From assembly GCF_000212355.1 (NCBI RefSeq), contig NC_015496.1:434001-498000 (forward strand): a stretch of DNA of 64,000 nucleotides, given 5' to 3'. Positions 44,704-54,292 of this stretch are shown piece after piece. The notes under the pieces were generated by a model that saw only the letters and a list, made by a program, of their open reading frames with translations, was not told where the DNA came from and searched no databases. This DNA is from Dokdonia sp. 4H-3-7-5 (GTDB lineage Bacteria; Bacteroidota; Bacteroidia; Flavobacteriales; Flavobacteriaceae). Positions within the stretch are counted from its first letter, which is position 1; each line of letters begins with the position of its first letter. The position numbers were made by a program, and so were the translations under genes.

Positions 44704-45607
44704 ATATCTCATCCCCATCGTAGGACCTACTGCAATAGGTAAAACTGCACTTTCCATTAAAGTAGCACAATATCTCAAGACAGAAATTCTATCTGCAGAC
44801 TCAAGACAATTTTTTAAAGAGATGTATATAGGTACAGCCGTTCCAGAACCTGAGGAGCTCGCTGCAGCCCCGCATCATTTTATACAACACCTCTCTGTAA
44901 ATCAAGACTACAGTGTGGGACACTTTGAAAAAGACGCTATCGATAAAATTACCGCACTACATAAAAAATACGACACCGTGGTTATGGTAGGTGGTTCTGG
45001 GATGTATGTAGACGCCGTTATTAATGGATTAGATGAGTTTCCCGCAGTAAAAGATGGTGTACGAGCAAAGCTCAAAGATTTGCACGAGAGGGTGGGTATT
45101 GAAGCGCTACAAGATCTCTTACTAGACAAAGACCCAACGTATTACAAGCAAGTTGATATACATAACACACAGCGCGTTATAAGAGCTTTAGAAGTATGTC
45201 TTTCGGCAGATGAGCCTTTTTCATTTTATAGAAATAGACCTAAACCTAAGCGCAATTTTGAGACCATCAAAATAGGATTACAAGCAGACCGTAAAATTAT
45301 GTACGACCGTATTAATCTACGTGTAGATCTTATGATTGAAAATGGTCTGGTTAAAGAGGTAGAAAGTTTGCTTTCGCGAAAGCATAACAACGCCCTTATA
45401 ACTGTAGGCTACAGGGAGCTCTTTGAATATTTTGAAGGCACAGTCACCCTAGAACGAGCTATTGAAAATATAAAGACCAATACGCGACGTTTTGCTAAAA
45501 GACAAATGACATGGTATCGCCGTGATGAGACTATCAATTGGTTTGACTACCAGACACCTTTTGAAGAAATAGCATCGTTTATAAATAAAAAAACGCACCA
45601 CTCATAG
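44696..45607 (+). CDS. miaA: tRNA dimethylallyltransferase MiaA
   Basis: MiaA adds an isopentenyl group to A37 of tRNAs that read codons starting with U. The 303-residue enzyme has the P-loop VGPTAIGKTALS, ADSRQFFKEM and GGSGMYVDAVI. The frame opens at 44630 in the channel gene, but ATG 44696 (MSKYLIPIVGPT) fits the family and overlaps the channel stop. A palindrome copy lies in the C-terminal third (LLSRKHNN). Confidence 0.95.
   Translation: MSKYLIPIVGPTAIGKTALSIKVAQYLKTEILSADSRQFFKEMYIGTAVPEPEELAAAPHHFIQHLSVNQDYSVGHFEKDAIDKITALHKKYDTVVMVGGSGMYVDAVINGLDEFPAVKDGVRAKLKDLHERVGIEALQDLLLDKDPTYYKQVDIHNTQRVIRALEVCLSADEPFSFYRNRPKPKRNFETIKIGLQADRKIMYDRINLRVDLMIENGLVKEVESLLSRKHNNALITVGYRELFEYFEGTVTLERAIENIKTNTRRFAKRQMTWYRRDETINWFDYQTPFEEIASFINKKTHHS
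45370..45383. repeat. Iterated palindrome copy 15 (in miaA)
   Basis: GCTTTCGCGAAAGC, core 45372-45381, read in the third frame as L-S-R-K. Confidence 0.88.
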
Positions 45608-45632
45608 AGCGGCACGTTTTTATAGGTACACT

Positions 45633-45653
45633 AATATCGTTTATACCGATATT
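45633..45653. other. Hairpin between miaA and the response regulator
   Basis: AATATCG (45633-45639) pairs with CGATATT (45647-45653) in the convergent gap. It may be a weak terminator for either gene. Confidence 0.4.
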
Positions 45654-45658
45654 GGCTA

Positions 45659-46369
45659 TTAGTCATCTTTCTTTACAACCAGACGGAATCCTTCTCCGTG
45701 AATGTTTAAAATCTCTACAAGGTCATCCTTTTTAAGGTACTTACGTAGTTTTGCAATATATACATCCATACTTCTAGATGTAAAGTAATTATCATCTCTC
45801 CAGATTTTTGTAAGAGCTAGTTCACGTGGCATCAAGTCATTTTCATGAAGTGCAAGCATACGTAATAACTCATTTTCTTTAGGAGATAATTTTATAGGCT
45901 CCTCTTCTTTATACGTTAAGAAACGTAGTTTTGAATTTAAGTGGAAGTTACCAACATTAAATTCGAACTGCTTAGAATCTGCAACAGAATCAACAGACTT
46001 ACGCTGTATGATTGCCTTTATTTTCATAAGTAATACTTCACTATCAAATGGCTTATTCAGATAGTCGTCTGCTCCTACTTTATAACCTTTAAGTACATCT
46101 TCTTTAAGAGCCTTAGCAGTTAAAAAGATGATAGGAATATCTTCATTCTTCTCTCTAATTTCTTTGGCTAGTGTAAAACCATCTTTATATGGCATCATTA
46201 CATCAAGAATACAAAGATCATAATCGTCTTTTTTAAATTTCTCAAATCCTTCCATACCATTTTTTGCATGAGTGACATTGTAGTCATTCATCATAAGGTA
46301 ATCTTTAAGAACAGTTCCAAAATTCGGATCATCCTCTACTAGTAAAATCTTTTTGTTTTCAGTTTCCAT
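45659..46369 (-). CDS. OmpR-family response regulator (RprY-like)
   Basis: The 236-residue regulator has a receiver domain (Asp in LCILDVMMPYKDGF, Lys in GADDYLNKPF) and an OmpR winged-helix domain (about 135-236, LSPKENELLRMLALHEND and YIAKLRKYLKK). It lies one base from its kinase. The pair resembles RprX/RprY of Bacteroidota, but its target genes are unknown. Confidence 0.9.
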   Translation of the reverse strand: METENKKILLVEDDPNFGTVLKDYLMMNDYNVTHAKNGMEGFEKFKKDDYDLCILDVMMPYKDGFTLAKEIREKNEDIPIIFLTAKALKEDVLKGYKVGADDYLNKPFDSEVLLMKIKAIIQRKSVDSVADSKQFEFNVGNFHLNSKLRFLTYKEEEPIKLSPKENELLRMLALHENDLMPRELALTKIWRDDNYFTSRSMDVYIAKLRKYLKKDDLVEILNIHGEGFRLVVKKDD

Positions 46370-46370
46370 A

Positions 46371-47978
46371 TTAATATGATATTAGTGGTATTTTGATTAT
46401 GAATGTACTTCCCATTCCTTTTTCACTTTCAACGGAGATTTCTCCTTGGTGGTCGTCTACGATTCTTTTTGCGTAGGCAAGCCCGAGTCCGTGGCCTTTT
46501 ACATTATGTATGTCTCCTGTGTGCTCACGATAAAATTTGTCAAATATTTTTTTCTGCACGGCTTTGGTCATTCCATCACCTTTATCTTGAATCTTGATAA
46601 TAATTGAGTCTTTTGTGTTTTCTGTATACACATCAACTTCTGGCGCTCTGTCTTCTGGAGTATACTTTACAGCATTATCCATAATATTTACTAATACATT
46701 AGTAAAATGCGACTCATTTGCGAGTACTGGAGTACGCTCTGCGTCCAGATGAAGGTCTATATAGCCACCACGATCTTCTACGATTAATAGAACATGATTA
46801 CTAGCATCCTCCACGAGCTCGTGCATATCTAAACGTTCTTTTTGGATATCTAGTTCATTCTTTTCAAGTTTTGAAATACGTAAAACGTTTTCCACTTGAC
46901 CGTGCATTCTTTTATTTTCTTCTCTTATAAGTCCTTGATAATAACTTACCTTTTCGGGATTAGAAGATATTTTTGAATTTTTTAAAGCATCTAGTGCAAG
47001 ATTAATAGTTGCTATAGGCGTCTTAAACTCGTGTGTCATGTTATTTATAAAATCTGTCTTTATTTGAGAGATTTGACGTTGCTTATTGAGTTGATGCAAT
47101 GCGCTAGAATATGCGATAACGATAATAAGAGTAAATATTATAGACAGACCAGCCATTCCTAAAATTGAAGAAATTACAAATTTCTTTTCTCCGGGAAATT
47201 GTACATATAATGAGTAGTCACTTAAATCTTGATTATAAAGAAATATTGGCTCGCTATATCCTGGAGCAGATTTTCTAAATTTGAAATTATCAGACCTTAC
47301 TTTAGTTAATAGATCATTACTATAAACTCCAAAATCAAAATCTGTTTCTAGGTTTCTTTCTGAAAGCTCTATCGTCAAAAGTCTTTCTATCTCTTCTGCA
47401 GTAAGTCTCTTGTGGATAGGAATTTTAGTTGCAATCCTACTAACAATGTCAGAAAATCTAAATTTCTCATAATCAATAAGTCTTGAGAACTCCTGAATTC
47501 TATTAGATGTAGACTCCTCTCCACCTTCTACATTATTCTTTCTTATAATTTGAGTAGACTTTCTGTTTGCATAACGTTTAAAGGATATACTATCACCTTT
47601 TTCACCTATGAAACCAGGTGCGGTTATCTTAAAATCTTCTTGAAGTATACCGCTTGTATAAAGAATAAGCTCATTATTTACCAGATCTTCATTTAAATAA
47701 AAGTACTCATCAAATGTCAGATCATCTGGAACTCCAATACTATCTACCATATTTTGCACTGGGTAGTAGTAATCTTCTAACTCTCTGTTTTCAATTTTAT
47801 CGACAACAGCAGATAATGCTTGTCTAGCATTAAAGCTAAATTGCTCCCGCTTTGTCTCAACACTACTTGTTATCCAGTAGCCTTGAACAAAGATGATTCC
47901 TATGAGTGAAAGACTCATGAGAATGATTAATAAGTAAAACAGTTTTTTATTCACTATCCAAAAGTAAGATTTTAACAT
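46371..47978 (-). CDS. Sensor histidine kinase (RprX-like)
   Basis: The 535-residue kinase has a membrane helix at about 15-40, a large periplasmic domain to about 285, a second helix (SILGMAGLSIIFTLIIVIAY), a HisKA domain (His in MTHEFKTPIATINLAL), and an ATPase domain with N box NIMDNAVKYTPED, GDGMTKAVQ and GHGLGLAYAKRIV. The frame opens with TTG 48002, but ATG 47978 gives a normal start. It has no HAMP or PAS domain. It is coupled to the RprY-like gene. Confidence 0.9.
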   Translation of the reverse strand: MLKSYFWIVNKKLFYLLIILMSLSLIGIIFVQGYWITSSVETKREQFSFNARQALSAVVDKIENRELEDYYYPVQNMVDSIGVPDDLTFDEYFYLNEDLVNNELILYTSGILQEDFKITAPGFIGEKGDSISFKRYANRKSTQIIRKNNVEGGEESTSNRIQEFSRLIDYEKFRFSDIVSRIATKIPIHKRLTAEEIERLLTIELSERNLETDFDFGVYSNDLLTKVRSDNFKFRKSAPGYSEPIFLYNQDLSDYSLYVQFPGEKKFVISSILGMAGLSIIFTLIIVIAYSSALHQLNKQRQISQIKTDFINNMTHEFKTPIATINLALDALKNSKISSNPEKVSYYQGLIREENKRMHGQVENVLRISKLEKNELDIQKERLDMHELVEDASNHVLLIVEDRGGYIDLHLDAERTPVLANESHFTNVLVNIMDNAVKYTPEDRAPEVDVYTENTKDSIIIKIQDKGDGMTKAVQKKIFDKFYREHTGDIHNVKGHGLGLAYAKRIVDDHQGEISVESEKGMGSTFIIKIPLISY

Positions 47979-48024
47979 TTGAAGCCGATTCGGTTTAACC
48001 AAATGTTAACAAGCAGCTATTTTA

Positions 48025-48624
48025 CTACTTCCACCCCTTACCTATACGTGACATGATGTGAGTGTGAATGCGACTTACAGACATTTTTGATGACTCCAAG
48101 AATTCATTATTTATGAGTACATCTGCCATAGCGGTCTTACGATTATCTGTCCATTGCGAATTCATGCGTTTAATTACGTCTTTTTCTGAAGCTCGATCCC
48201 TTTTCATTACACGCTTAATTCGATCGCTTTTTGGAGCAGTAACTAGAATAGTATAATCACAATCAAGATGACCACCGTTTTCAAAAAGTATAGCTACTTC
48301 TTTAATAACGTAAGGAGAGTTTTGCTCAGAAACCCATTTTGAAAAATGAGTTTTTACCGCTGGATGCACAATGCTATTTAGCCTTTTTAATAACTTAGGA
48401 CTACTAAAAACTTCATTTGCGATATAAGCTCTATTCAGCTTACCATCTTTATAAGATTGATCACCAAGCAAAAAAGAAATTTGCTTTATTAAGACCTCAT
48501 CTGTATTCATGAGTTTCTTAGCCTCCACATCTGCAATATAAATGGGAACACCTAGTTCATTAAAAAACGAGCCTACCGTTGTTTTACCACTTCCTATTCC
48601 TCCTGTGAGACCTACAATAATCAT
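48025..48624 (-). CDS. coaE: Dephospho-CoA kinase
   Basis: CoaE makes CoA from dephospho-CoA and ATP, the last step of the pathway. The 199-residue enzyme has the P-loop GLTGGIGSGKTTVG and the family RMNSQWTDNRK region. It lies four bases after YbbR. The two-domain CoaBC enzyme is nearby (54289), so the window covers two separate steps of CoA synthesis. Confidence 0.95.
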   Translation of the reverse strand: MIIVGLTGGIGSGKTTVGSFFNELGVPIYIADVEAKKLMNTDEVLIKQISFLLGDQSYKDGKLNRAYIANEVFSSPKLLKRLNSIVHPAVKTHFSKWVSEQNSPYVIKEVAILFENGGHLDCDYTILVTAPKSDRIKRVMKRDRASEKDVIKRMNSQWTDNRKTAMADVLINNEFLESSKMSVSRIHTHIMSRIGKGWK

Positions 48625-48628
48625 ACTT

Positions 48629-49573
48629 TTAGTTTACAATAATAAATTTAACTTGCTTATTAATAAGTCGCACAGACTTAACTCCTTTAGGTTCTCTAGC
48701 GATTGTAAGCGTTAAATATGCATCGGAATTATTTGCTGTGGCATAATCGCAAGTAACTAGAAAATCTGATGGTGTTATACTTTCAAAATTTTCAAGTTCA
48801 ACCAGATAAATAATTTCAGCGGTTTTAGGTAGTATTTTTACGCGCTTTTTTGGATCATTTAATACTGTTATAGGTACAGTAATTTTACCCTCCGTAAACT
48901 TGGCAATCTCTTGATGCAGCATTATAGATTTATGTGAAACCCTAAGCTCCTCCGGTAATTTATCAAGTGACAACAACACATTGTCCGAAAGGTCTGTGTT
49001 AATATTTGTAATTTCCTTTTGTTCTGTAGGTATCGCTTCTATGTTTGCCAATAATGAACTAGGTCCTACAACGGTAACACTATCTGGATTTATAATCATT
49101 TTATTACGACCACCATATCCGGTTTTGTAAATCAAGCTTGCTTTAGATATCACAGGAACCTTTTTTGAAGCAACTGAATCAATTGTTACGGTAATTTGAG
49201 AAGGTGTCATCGCTAGAATAGAAAGCTCCCTATCAATAGCATTTTTAATTATCTCCTGATTTTCGTTAGTATTGAATGTAAATTCTCTATTCGACACACG
49301 TTGTAACTGCTCGTAACTAATAGCAATCTCTGGTGAATCTAATGCACTAGTAAACAAAGTAAATCCAGATCCTTCTGCTTGTATCTTAATAATCTCGGGC
49401 ACAATGACCTGCACAGTTCTATCTATAGGAACTTCTGTAATACTTAAGGTCACTTCGTATTGTGTACTATATGTTTTTGAAAGTTTTATTAGGGCAGCGA
49501 CGATAGTGGTAAGCAACAAAAAGAATAAGAATTCTCGCGCAGTCACACTATTAATCTTAATTCCCTTAAACAT
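48629..49573 (-). CDS. YbbR-domain membrane protein (CdaR-like)
   Basis: The 314-residue protein has one N-terminal membrane helix (about 13-32, EFLFFLLLTTIVAALIKL) and YbbR-type repeats (for example KILPKTAEIIYLVE). In Firmicutes, YbbR regulates diadenylate cyclase; no cyclase is adjacent here, so its role is unknown. It lies between coaE and a glycosyltransferase. Confidence 0.8.
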   Translation of the reverse strand: MFKGIKINSVTAREFLFFLLLTTIVAALIKLSKTYSTQYEVTLSITEVPIDRTVQVIVPEIIKIQAEGSGFTLFTSALDSPEIAISYEQLQRVSNREFTFNTNENQEIIKNAIDRELSILAMTPSQITVTIDSVASKKVPVISKASLIYKTGYGGRNKMIINPDSVTVVGPSSLLANIEAIPTEQKEITNINTDLSDNVLLSLDKLPEELRVSHKSIMLHQEIAKFTEGKITVPITVLNDPKKRVKILPKTAEIIYLVELENFESITPSDFLVTCDYATANNSDAYLTLTIAREPKGVKSVRLINKQVKFIIVN

Positions 49574-49587
49574 AGATTACAAACCTT

Positions 49588-50598
49588 TTACTGCTCTAAT
49601 GTACTAAAAAAAAGGTGTGGATATCGCTTAAGAGGCTCTTTGTCCAACCATTTAATATGTATCACAGAGGCTAGAAAGCCTTTACCATAGCCATAAAACT
49701 GTATAAATGTGGCTATTACACTAAGCAATCCGATAGCTATACTTTTATTAACAATAGAAGCATGTATTAAAATAATTACTAAATAAAGAGCATAAAATAA
49801 TATTGCAACATAATAACCCGCAAAGAGCAACCCTAAGCTCACAAAGAGACCTAGCATAAAAAGTGTAGGAAACCAGTACGTTATTTTGGCTGTCGTAGGA
49901 TGCCACTTATTTAAGATAGGTCTCACAAGTCCAAATTTATTCACTTGTATATAAAACTTCTTCCAAGAAATACGACGCTTATGATATACAAATGCCTGAG
50001 GAATAAGCGCTGTTTTGAAACCAAGCTCCCATAATCTCAACACCAAATCTGGATCTTCACCTGGGTGAATATTTCCAAAACCTCCACTTGCTTCAAATGC
50101 TTTTTTAGAAAGACCCATATTAAAACTTCTAGGCTGGAATTTGCCTGTATCTTCTCCTCCACCTCTTATTCCGCCAGTGGTAAACAGAGAGGTCATGCTA
50201 TAACTTATTGCCTTTTGTAAATTAGAAAAATCCGGATGCGCTGCGTCTGGGCCTCCATAACAGTCTACATAATTGTTTTGTAATCGCTCATTCATGACGC
50301 TCACATATGATGGTGGCAATATGCAATCAGAATCTAGAATTATAAAGTAATTACCGCTTGCTCTTTGCATCCCATAGTTGCGTGAACTGCCTGGTCCAGA
50401 ATTCGGTTTTGGTAAATAGGTGATATTGAGATTAGGGTATGCTGCAAGTTCATTCTCACAAGAGATTGTAGATCCATCTTCAATAATTACTATCTCATAA
50501 GGAATCGTAGATTCTTGCGCCTCAAAACTTGCTAGTAGTTCGGCAATTTCATCTGGACGATTAAAAACGGGTACAATAAAAGAATATGATAATTGCAT
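49588..50598 (-). CDS. Glycosyltransferase family 2 with C-terminal membrane segments
   Basis: The 336-residue enzyme has a GT-A domain (SFIVPVFNRPDEIAELLASF, DSDCILPPSY, GGPDAAHPDF) followed by three or so C-terminal membrane helices. The frame opens at TTG 50607; ATG 50598 is preferred. It could glycosylate a lipid-linked acceptor. It is 15 bases from YbbR. Confidence 0.85.
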   Translation of the reverse strand: MQLSYSFIVPVFNRPDEIAELLASFEAQESTIPYEIVIIEDGSTISCENELAAYPNLNITYLPKPNSGPGSSRNYGMQRASGNYFIILDSDCILPPSYVSVMNERLQNNYVDCYGGPDAAHPDFSNLQKAISYSMTSLFTTGGIRGGGEDTGKFQPRSFNMGLSKKAFEASGGFGNIHPGEDPDLVLRLWELGFKTALIPQAFVYHKRRISWKKFYIQVNKFGLVRPILNKWHPTTAKITYWFPTLFMLGLFVSLGLLFAGYYVAILFYALYLVIILIHASIVNKSIAIGLLSVIATFIQFYGYGKGFLASVIHIKWLDKEPLKRYPHLFFSTLEQ

Positions 50599-50638
50599 AG
50601 AAGACAAAGCTAACGGTTACACAATGGGTAAGCAACAA

Positions 50639-50667
50639 AAAACCACCGAGAGAGTATCGATGGTTTT
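50639..50667 (-). terminator. Terminator after fabI
   Basis: AAAACCA (50639-50645) pairs with TGGTTTT (50661-50667), with CGA/TCG and one mismatch inside. The A-run to its left provides the U tail on the minus strand. Confidence 0.65.
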
Positions 50668-50680
50668 AATGTGTTTTTAG

Positions 50681-50700
50681 TACGCTTTCGCGAAAGCGTA
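50681..50700. repeat. Iterated palindrome copy 16 (intergenic)
   Basis: TACGCTTTCGCGAAAGCGTA, a 20-base perfect palindrome, core 50686-50695, lies between the fabI stop (50713) and its terminator. Confidence 0.93.
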
Positions 50701-50712
50701 ACAAATAAAAAT

Positions 50713-51540
50713 CTATTCGTGTCCTTCTGCTTTCATGAACGATTCCATCACCTCATTACTTACACCCGTATTACTAAAACCTCCATCATTATAAAGGTTT
50801 TGCATAGTTACACGCTTTGTAAGGTCTGAAAATAATGTAATGGTATAATCTGCACAATCTTGAGCAGTAGCATTACCTAACGGGCTCATTTTTTCTGCAT
50901 AAGCTATAAATCCATCAAATCCTTTTACTCCTTGTCCAGCCGTAGTAGGTGTAGGAGATTGAGAGATTGTATTTACACGTACGTTCTTTTCTTTTCCGTA
51001 GAAGTAACCAAAGCTACGTGCGATAGACTCTAAGTATGCCTTATTATCTGCCATGTCGTTATAATCTGGAAAAACACGCTGTGCTGCCATATAAGTAAGA
51101 GCAACAATGCTTCCCCACTCGTTCATTGCGTCTTGCTTATAAAGCGTTTGCATCACTTTGTGGAAAGACATTGCAGAAACATCTGTTCCCTTCTGTGTCC
51201 AGTCATACTTTTGATCTGTGTAAGCACGACCTTTACGTACGTTTATAGACATTCCAATAGAGTGTAAAACGAAGTCTAATTTACCACCTAGAATTTCTTG
51301 TGCCTTAGTTACAAGGTTTTCAAGATCTTCTAAAGATGTTGCGTCTGCAGGTATGATTTCTGAACCTGTCTTTTCGGCAAGGTCATTAATCTGTCCCATA
51401 CGCATAGCGATAGGTGCATTTGTAAGAACAAAAGTTCCTCCTTCTTCGTGCACACGCTCTGCGGTTTTCCAAGCAATTGAATTAGGATCCAATGCTCCAA
51501 AAATAATTCCGCGCTTTCCTTTAAGTAAATTATAACTCAT
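50713..51540 (-). CDS. fabI: Enoyl-ACP reductase FabI
   Basis: FabI reduces enoyl-ACP in fatty acid elongation with NADH. The 275-residue enzyme has the nucleotide site IIFGALDPNSIAW and the FabI-type Y-x6-K catalytic pair in DYNDMADNKAYLES. The last residues include a GFSNTGVSNEVM region typical of FabI. It is transcribed away from no neighbour directly: recN lies 91 bases upstream on the same strand. Confidence 0.95.
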   Translation of the reverse strand: MSYNLLKGKRGIIFGALDPNSIAWKTAERVHEEGGTFVLTNAPIAMRMGQINDLAEKTGSEIIPADATSLEDLENLVTKAQEILGGKLDFVLHSIGMSINVRKGRAYTDQKYDWTQKGTDVSAMSFHKVMQTLYKQDAMNEWGSIVALTYMAAQRVFPDYNDMADNKAYLESIARSFGYFYGKEKNVRVNTISQSPTPTTAGQGVKGFDGFIAYAEKMSPLGNATAQDCADYTITLFSDLTKRVTMQNLYNDGGFSNTGVSNEVMESFMKAEGHE

Positions 51541-51631
51541 AATATTATTAATGGTTTGATGTGTTTTTTTTTGCTCTCTAGCTTGTTGTTGCTAGAAGAG
51601 TGTAAATATCGTGGTTTCTGTGTAAAAAATC

Positions 51632-53284
51632 CTAATTAAGTAGATTTTTTGCGTGGTCTATTGCTGCTTGACTTTGCTGGTTACCACCTAACATTGCCGC
51701 TATCTCAACAATACGAGCATCTTCATCTAGCTGCTCGATAAAGGTTTGTGTACGCTCCTCTGTATCTTTCTTGTACACTTTAAAATGAGAAGCGCCTTGA
51801 CCTGCTATTTGCGGTAAGTGTGTGATGCTTATAAGCTGCATAGTACGACCCATTTTTTTAAGGATACCACCCATTTTTACTGCAATATCTCCACTTACTC
51901 CAGTATCTATTTCATCAAAAATAAGCGTAGGCAATTGCTTGTGCTTACTTAGTACCGACTTGAGTGCGAGCATAACTCTTGAAAGTTCTCCTCCAGAAGC
52001 ACCTTTTCCTAATGGTTTGAGCTCACTCCCTTTATTTGCCGAGAATAAAAACTCCAACACATCATTACCTGAAGCATGAAGATCTTCTTGCATAGCTAGA
52101 GACACTTGAAATTGTGCATTAGGCATTCCTAACTCTATCAGTAATTTCTCAACCAGCGACTTTAAATGCGGCGCTGCCGTTGTGCGCTCTTTATGCAGCT
52201 TTGCTGCTAGTGTACTTGCTTTGTTATGTTGCGTTTTAATTTTATCTTCTAGTGCTTGAATCTTATCATCAACTCCTGCAATATCTTGTAAACCATTATC
52301 AAGATTATTTCTAATAGCTATTAGTTCTTCTACTGTCGCTACTTGATGCTTTTTGAGTAAAGAATGCAGTAATTGCATTCTGTTATTAAGTCGCTCAAGT
52401 GCAAGAGGATCTGCATCTACCGCGTCAGACATCTCACTCAATGATGCTCCTATATCTTCTAGTTCTAAAAGCGCACTATTAAGCTGCTCATAAATTGCCG
52501 TATACTGAGTACCGTAGCTATTTAATCTTGATAACGCAGCTCTAGCCGCTGTGAGCTGATCTATAGCACCGTTTTCATCTAGAGAAATATTTTGAACAGC
52601 TATAGCAAGCTGTTGCATAATCTCATCTGCATTACTCAACGTATTAAGCTCTTCTTCTAAAGACTCATACTCACCTTCTTTTAAAGAAGCCTCATCTAGC
52701 TCCGTAAAAAGAAAAGACTGATAATCATATTCAAGCTGCGCTTGTTTTTTTCTTTCTAGTAATTCTTTTAGTTCGCTCTGCAAAAGCTTCCAAGCTTTAA
52801 AAGACTCTTTGTATTTCCCAAGTAATTTGAGATTGTCTGAAAATGTATCAATCATCTCAAATTGAAAATCATTTTCTACTACCTGTAAAGTTTTATTCTG
52901 GCTATGTATGTCTACTAGTCTCGCTCCTAAAATAGTAAGCTGTGCTAGTGTTACAGGAGTGTCATTTATAAATGCCCTACTTTTTCCAGAAGGCAGAATC
53001 TCCCTTCTTACGATTGTCGCATTTTCGTAATCAAGATCATGGTCTTTAAAAAAAGGATGAAGTTGATATCCATCTATATGGAAAACACCTTCTACAATGC
53101 ACTTCTGTGTTGCATCTCCAGCACTTGACATATCTGCCCGTTTACCAGTAATAAGACCAAGCGCTCCTAAAAGGATAGACTTACCTGCACCTGTCTCACC
53201 AGTAATAACTGTAAAACCTTTATCAAATCTCAGTTGAACAGACTGGATGAGTGCATAATTTTTTATAGATAATGATGTAAGCAA
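51632..53284 (-). CDS. recN: DNA repair protein RecN
   Basis: RecN is an SMC-like ATPase for double-strand-break repair. The 550-residue protein has Walker A GETGAGKSILLGAL, long coiled-coil arms, the signature SGGELSRVMLALKSVL and Walker B IFDEIDTGVSGD. The start is TTG 53284; an in-frame TAA lies two codons upstream and the family N-terminus MLTSLSIKNYALI begins there. It lies upstream of fabI and downstream of the DUF4835 terminator. Confidence 0.95.
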   Translation of the reverse strand: MLTSLSIKNYALIQSVQLRFDKGFTVITGETGAGKSILLGALGLITGKRADMSSAGDATQKCIVEGVFHIDGYQLHPFFKDHDLDYENATIVRREILPSGKSRAFINDTPVTLAQLTILGARLVDIHSQNKTLQVVENDFQFEMIDTFSDNLKLLGKYKESFKAWKLLQSELKELLERKKQAQLEYDYQSFLFTELDEASLKEGEYESLEEELNTLSNADEIMQQLAIAVQNISLDENGAIDQLTAARAALSRLNSYGTQYTAIYEQLNSALLELEDIGASLSEMSDAVDADPLALERLNNRMQLLHSLLKKHQVATVEELIAIRNNLDNGLQDIAGVDDKIQALEDKIKTQHNKASTLAAKLHKERTTAAPHLKSLVEKLLIELGMPNAQFQVSLAMQEDLHASGNDVLEFLFSANKGSELKPLGKGASGGELSRVMLALKSVLSKHKQLPTLIFDEIDTGVSGDIAVKMGGILKKMGRTMQLISITHLPQIAGQGASHFKVYKKDTEERTQTFIEQLDEDARIVEIAAMLGGNQQSQAAIDHAKNLLN

Positions 53285-53350
53285 TAGTTATAAATATTTA
53301 ATTAATCTTAATGCTATTATACGTTTACAAAAGTCGATTAAAGCTAATGA

Positions 53351-53375
53351 AAAATTCCCGCAAGACGGGAATTTT
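53351..53375 (-). terminator. Terminator after DUF4835
   Basis: AAAATTCCCG (53351-53360) pairs with CGGGAATTTT (53366-53375) over CAAGA, 29 bases past the DUF4835 stop. Confidence 0.85.
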
Positions 53376-53404
53376 AAACATGGATTATTTTAGATAAAAT
53401 TATT

Positions 53405-54292
53405 CTAAAATTTAATCTGCCTCCAGAAATTAGATTTAGTTGGCGCTACTTGATTAAGTACTTCTACAAGTGATGTGATGTTAACCGAAGGTCCTGAAGA
53501 AAATATAGATGCAATTTCCTCTGCCTTAGTATCAAAGAATACTCGAGTTAAAAAATTATTGGGCCTCTTCTTATATAAAGATTGAAACTCAGATAAGGTA
53601 GTAGATATGGTTTGCTTACTACGTTTTTTATCATCAACCATAAGATCTAAACCTGTACGGTGATAGCTGTACATAATGCCAGCAAACTCCCTAAAGTTAG
53701 GAGACAATAAATCTTCGTTTAATCGATATCTAGATTGCGCACCATCTTGAGGATTCCACCCAGTCTGGCTATTAGGTTGAGCCGTAGTTACAATTTGCTT
53801 TGCTTCTTGAAAATACTTGTCCCCATCATTAAGCTTAAAGGTATTTGCATCCATACCTATGATGGTATAAGCATAGAAAGCCATTACAGAAACTAAGTTA
53901 GAGTCAAACGTATTAGGATTATAAATAAGAGGTTGAAACTCTGTGTACTCAAAATCAAACTGCTTATCATTAAAATTAAAAGTAGCTGTATCATAATTAG
54001 ATCCATACACAGGTCTCGATGCACCTACTTGCACGGTAGCTCTAAAATTATTTCCATCTTGCTGGGTGATGATAATATTAAAAGAGCAATCGATACGCTC
54101 TTGCTGTTTGAATCTACGATCTGTCCACTTTGTATTATTAACGAACTCTGTAAGTGATCGCTCAAGTGTTTTAAAAACTTGAAGATCTGCTTTGTTAGTC
54201 TGCTCTGCATTAATAACAACGACAGCATTAAGTTCCTGTGCTATAGAATTTAAAGAAAACAATAAGACTATTAATAAAGTAAAGATTCTCAT
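53405..54292 (-). CDS. DUF4835 exported protein
   Basis: This 295-residue protein has a signal peptide (MRIFTLLIVLLFSLNSIAQ) and a family known only in Bacteroidota. Its ATG overlaps the coaBC stop (ATGA), so it is co-translated with coaBC, although its periplasmic function is unknown. The association with coaBC and rpoZ is typical of the group. Confidence 0.85.
   Translation of the reverse strand: MRIFTLLIVLLFSLNSIAQELNAVVVINAEQTNKADLQVFKTLERSLTEFVNNTKWTDRRFKQQERIDCSFNIIITQQDGNNFRATVQVGASRPVYGSNYDTATFNFNDKQFDFEYTEFQPLIYNPNTFDSNLVSVMAFYAYTIIGMDANTFKLNDGDKYFQEAKQIVTTAQPNSQTGWNPQDGAQSRYRLNEDLLSPNFREFAGIMYSYHRTGLDLMVDDKKRSKQTISTTLSEFQSLYKKRPNNFLTRVFFDTKAEEIASIFSSGPSVNITSLVEVLNQVAPTKSNFWRQIKF

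Noticed and set aside
51574-51600. Hairpin CTCT-CTAGC/GCTAG-A-AGAG between recN and fabI as a recN terminator
   Set aside because: In the direction of transcription it is followed by A-runs, not U-runs.
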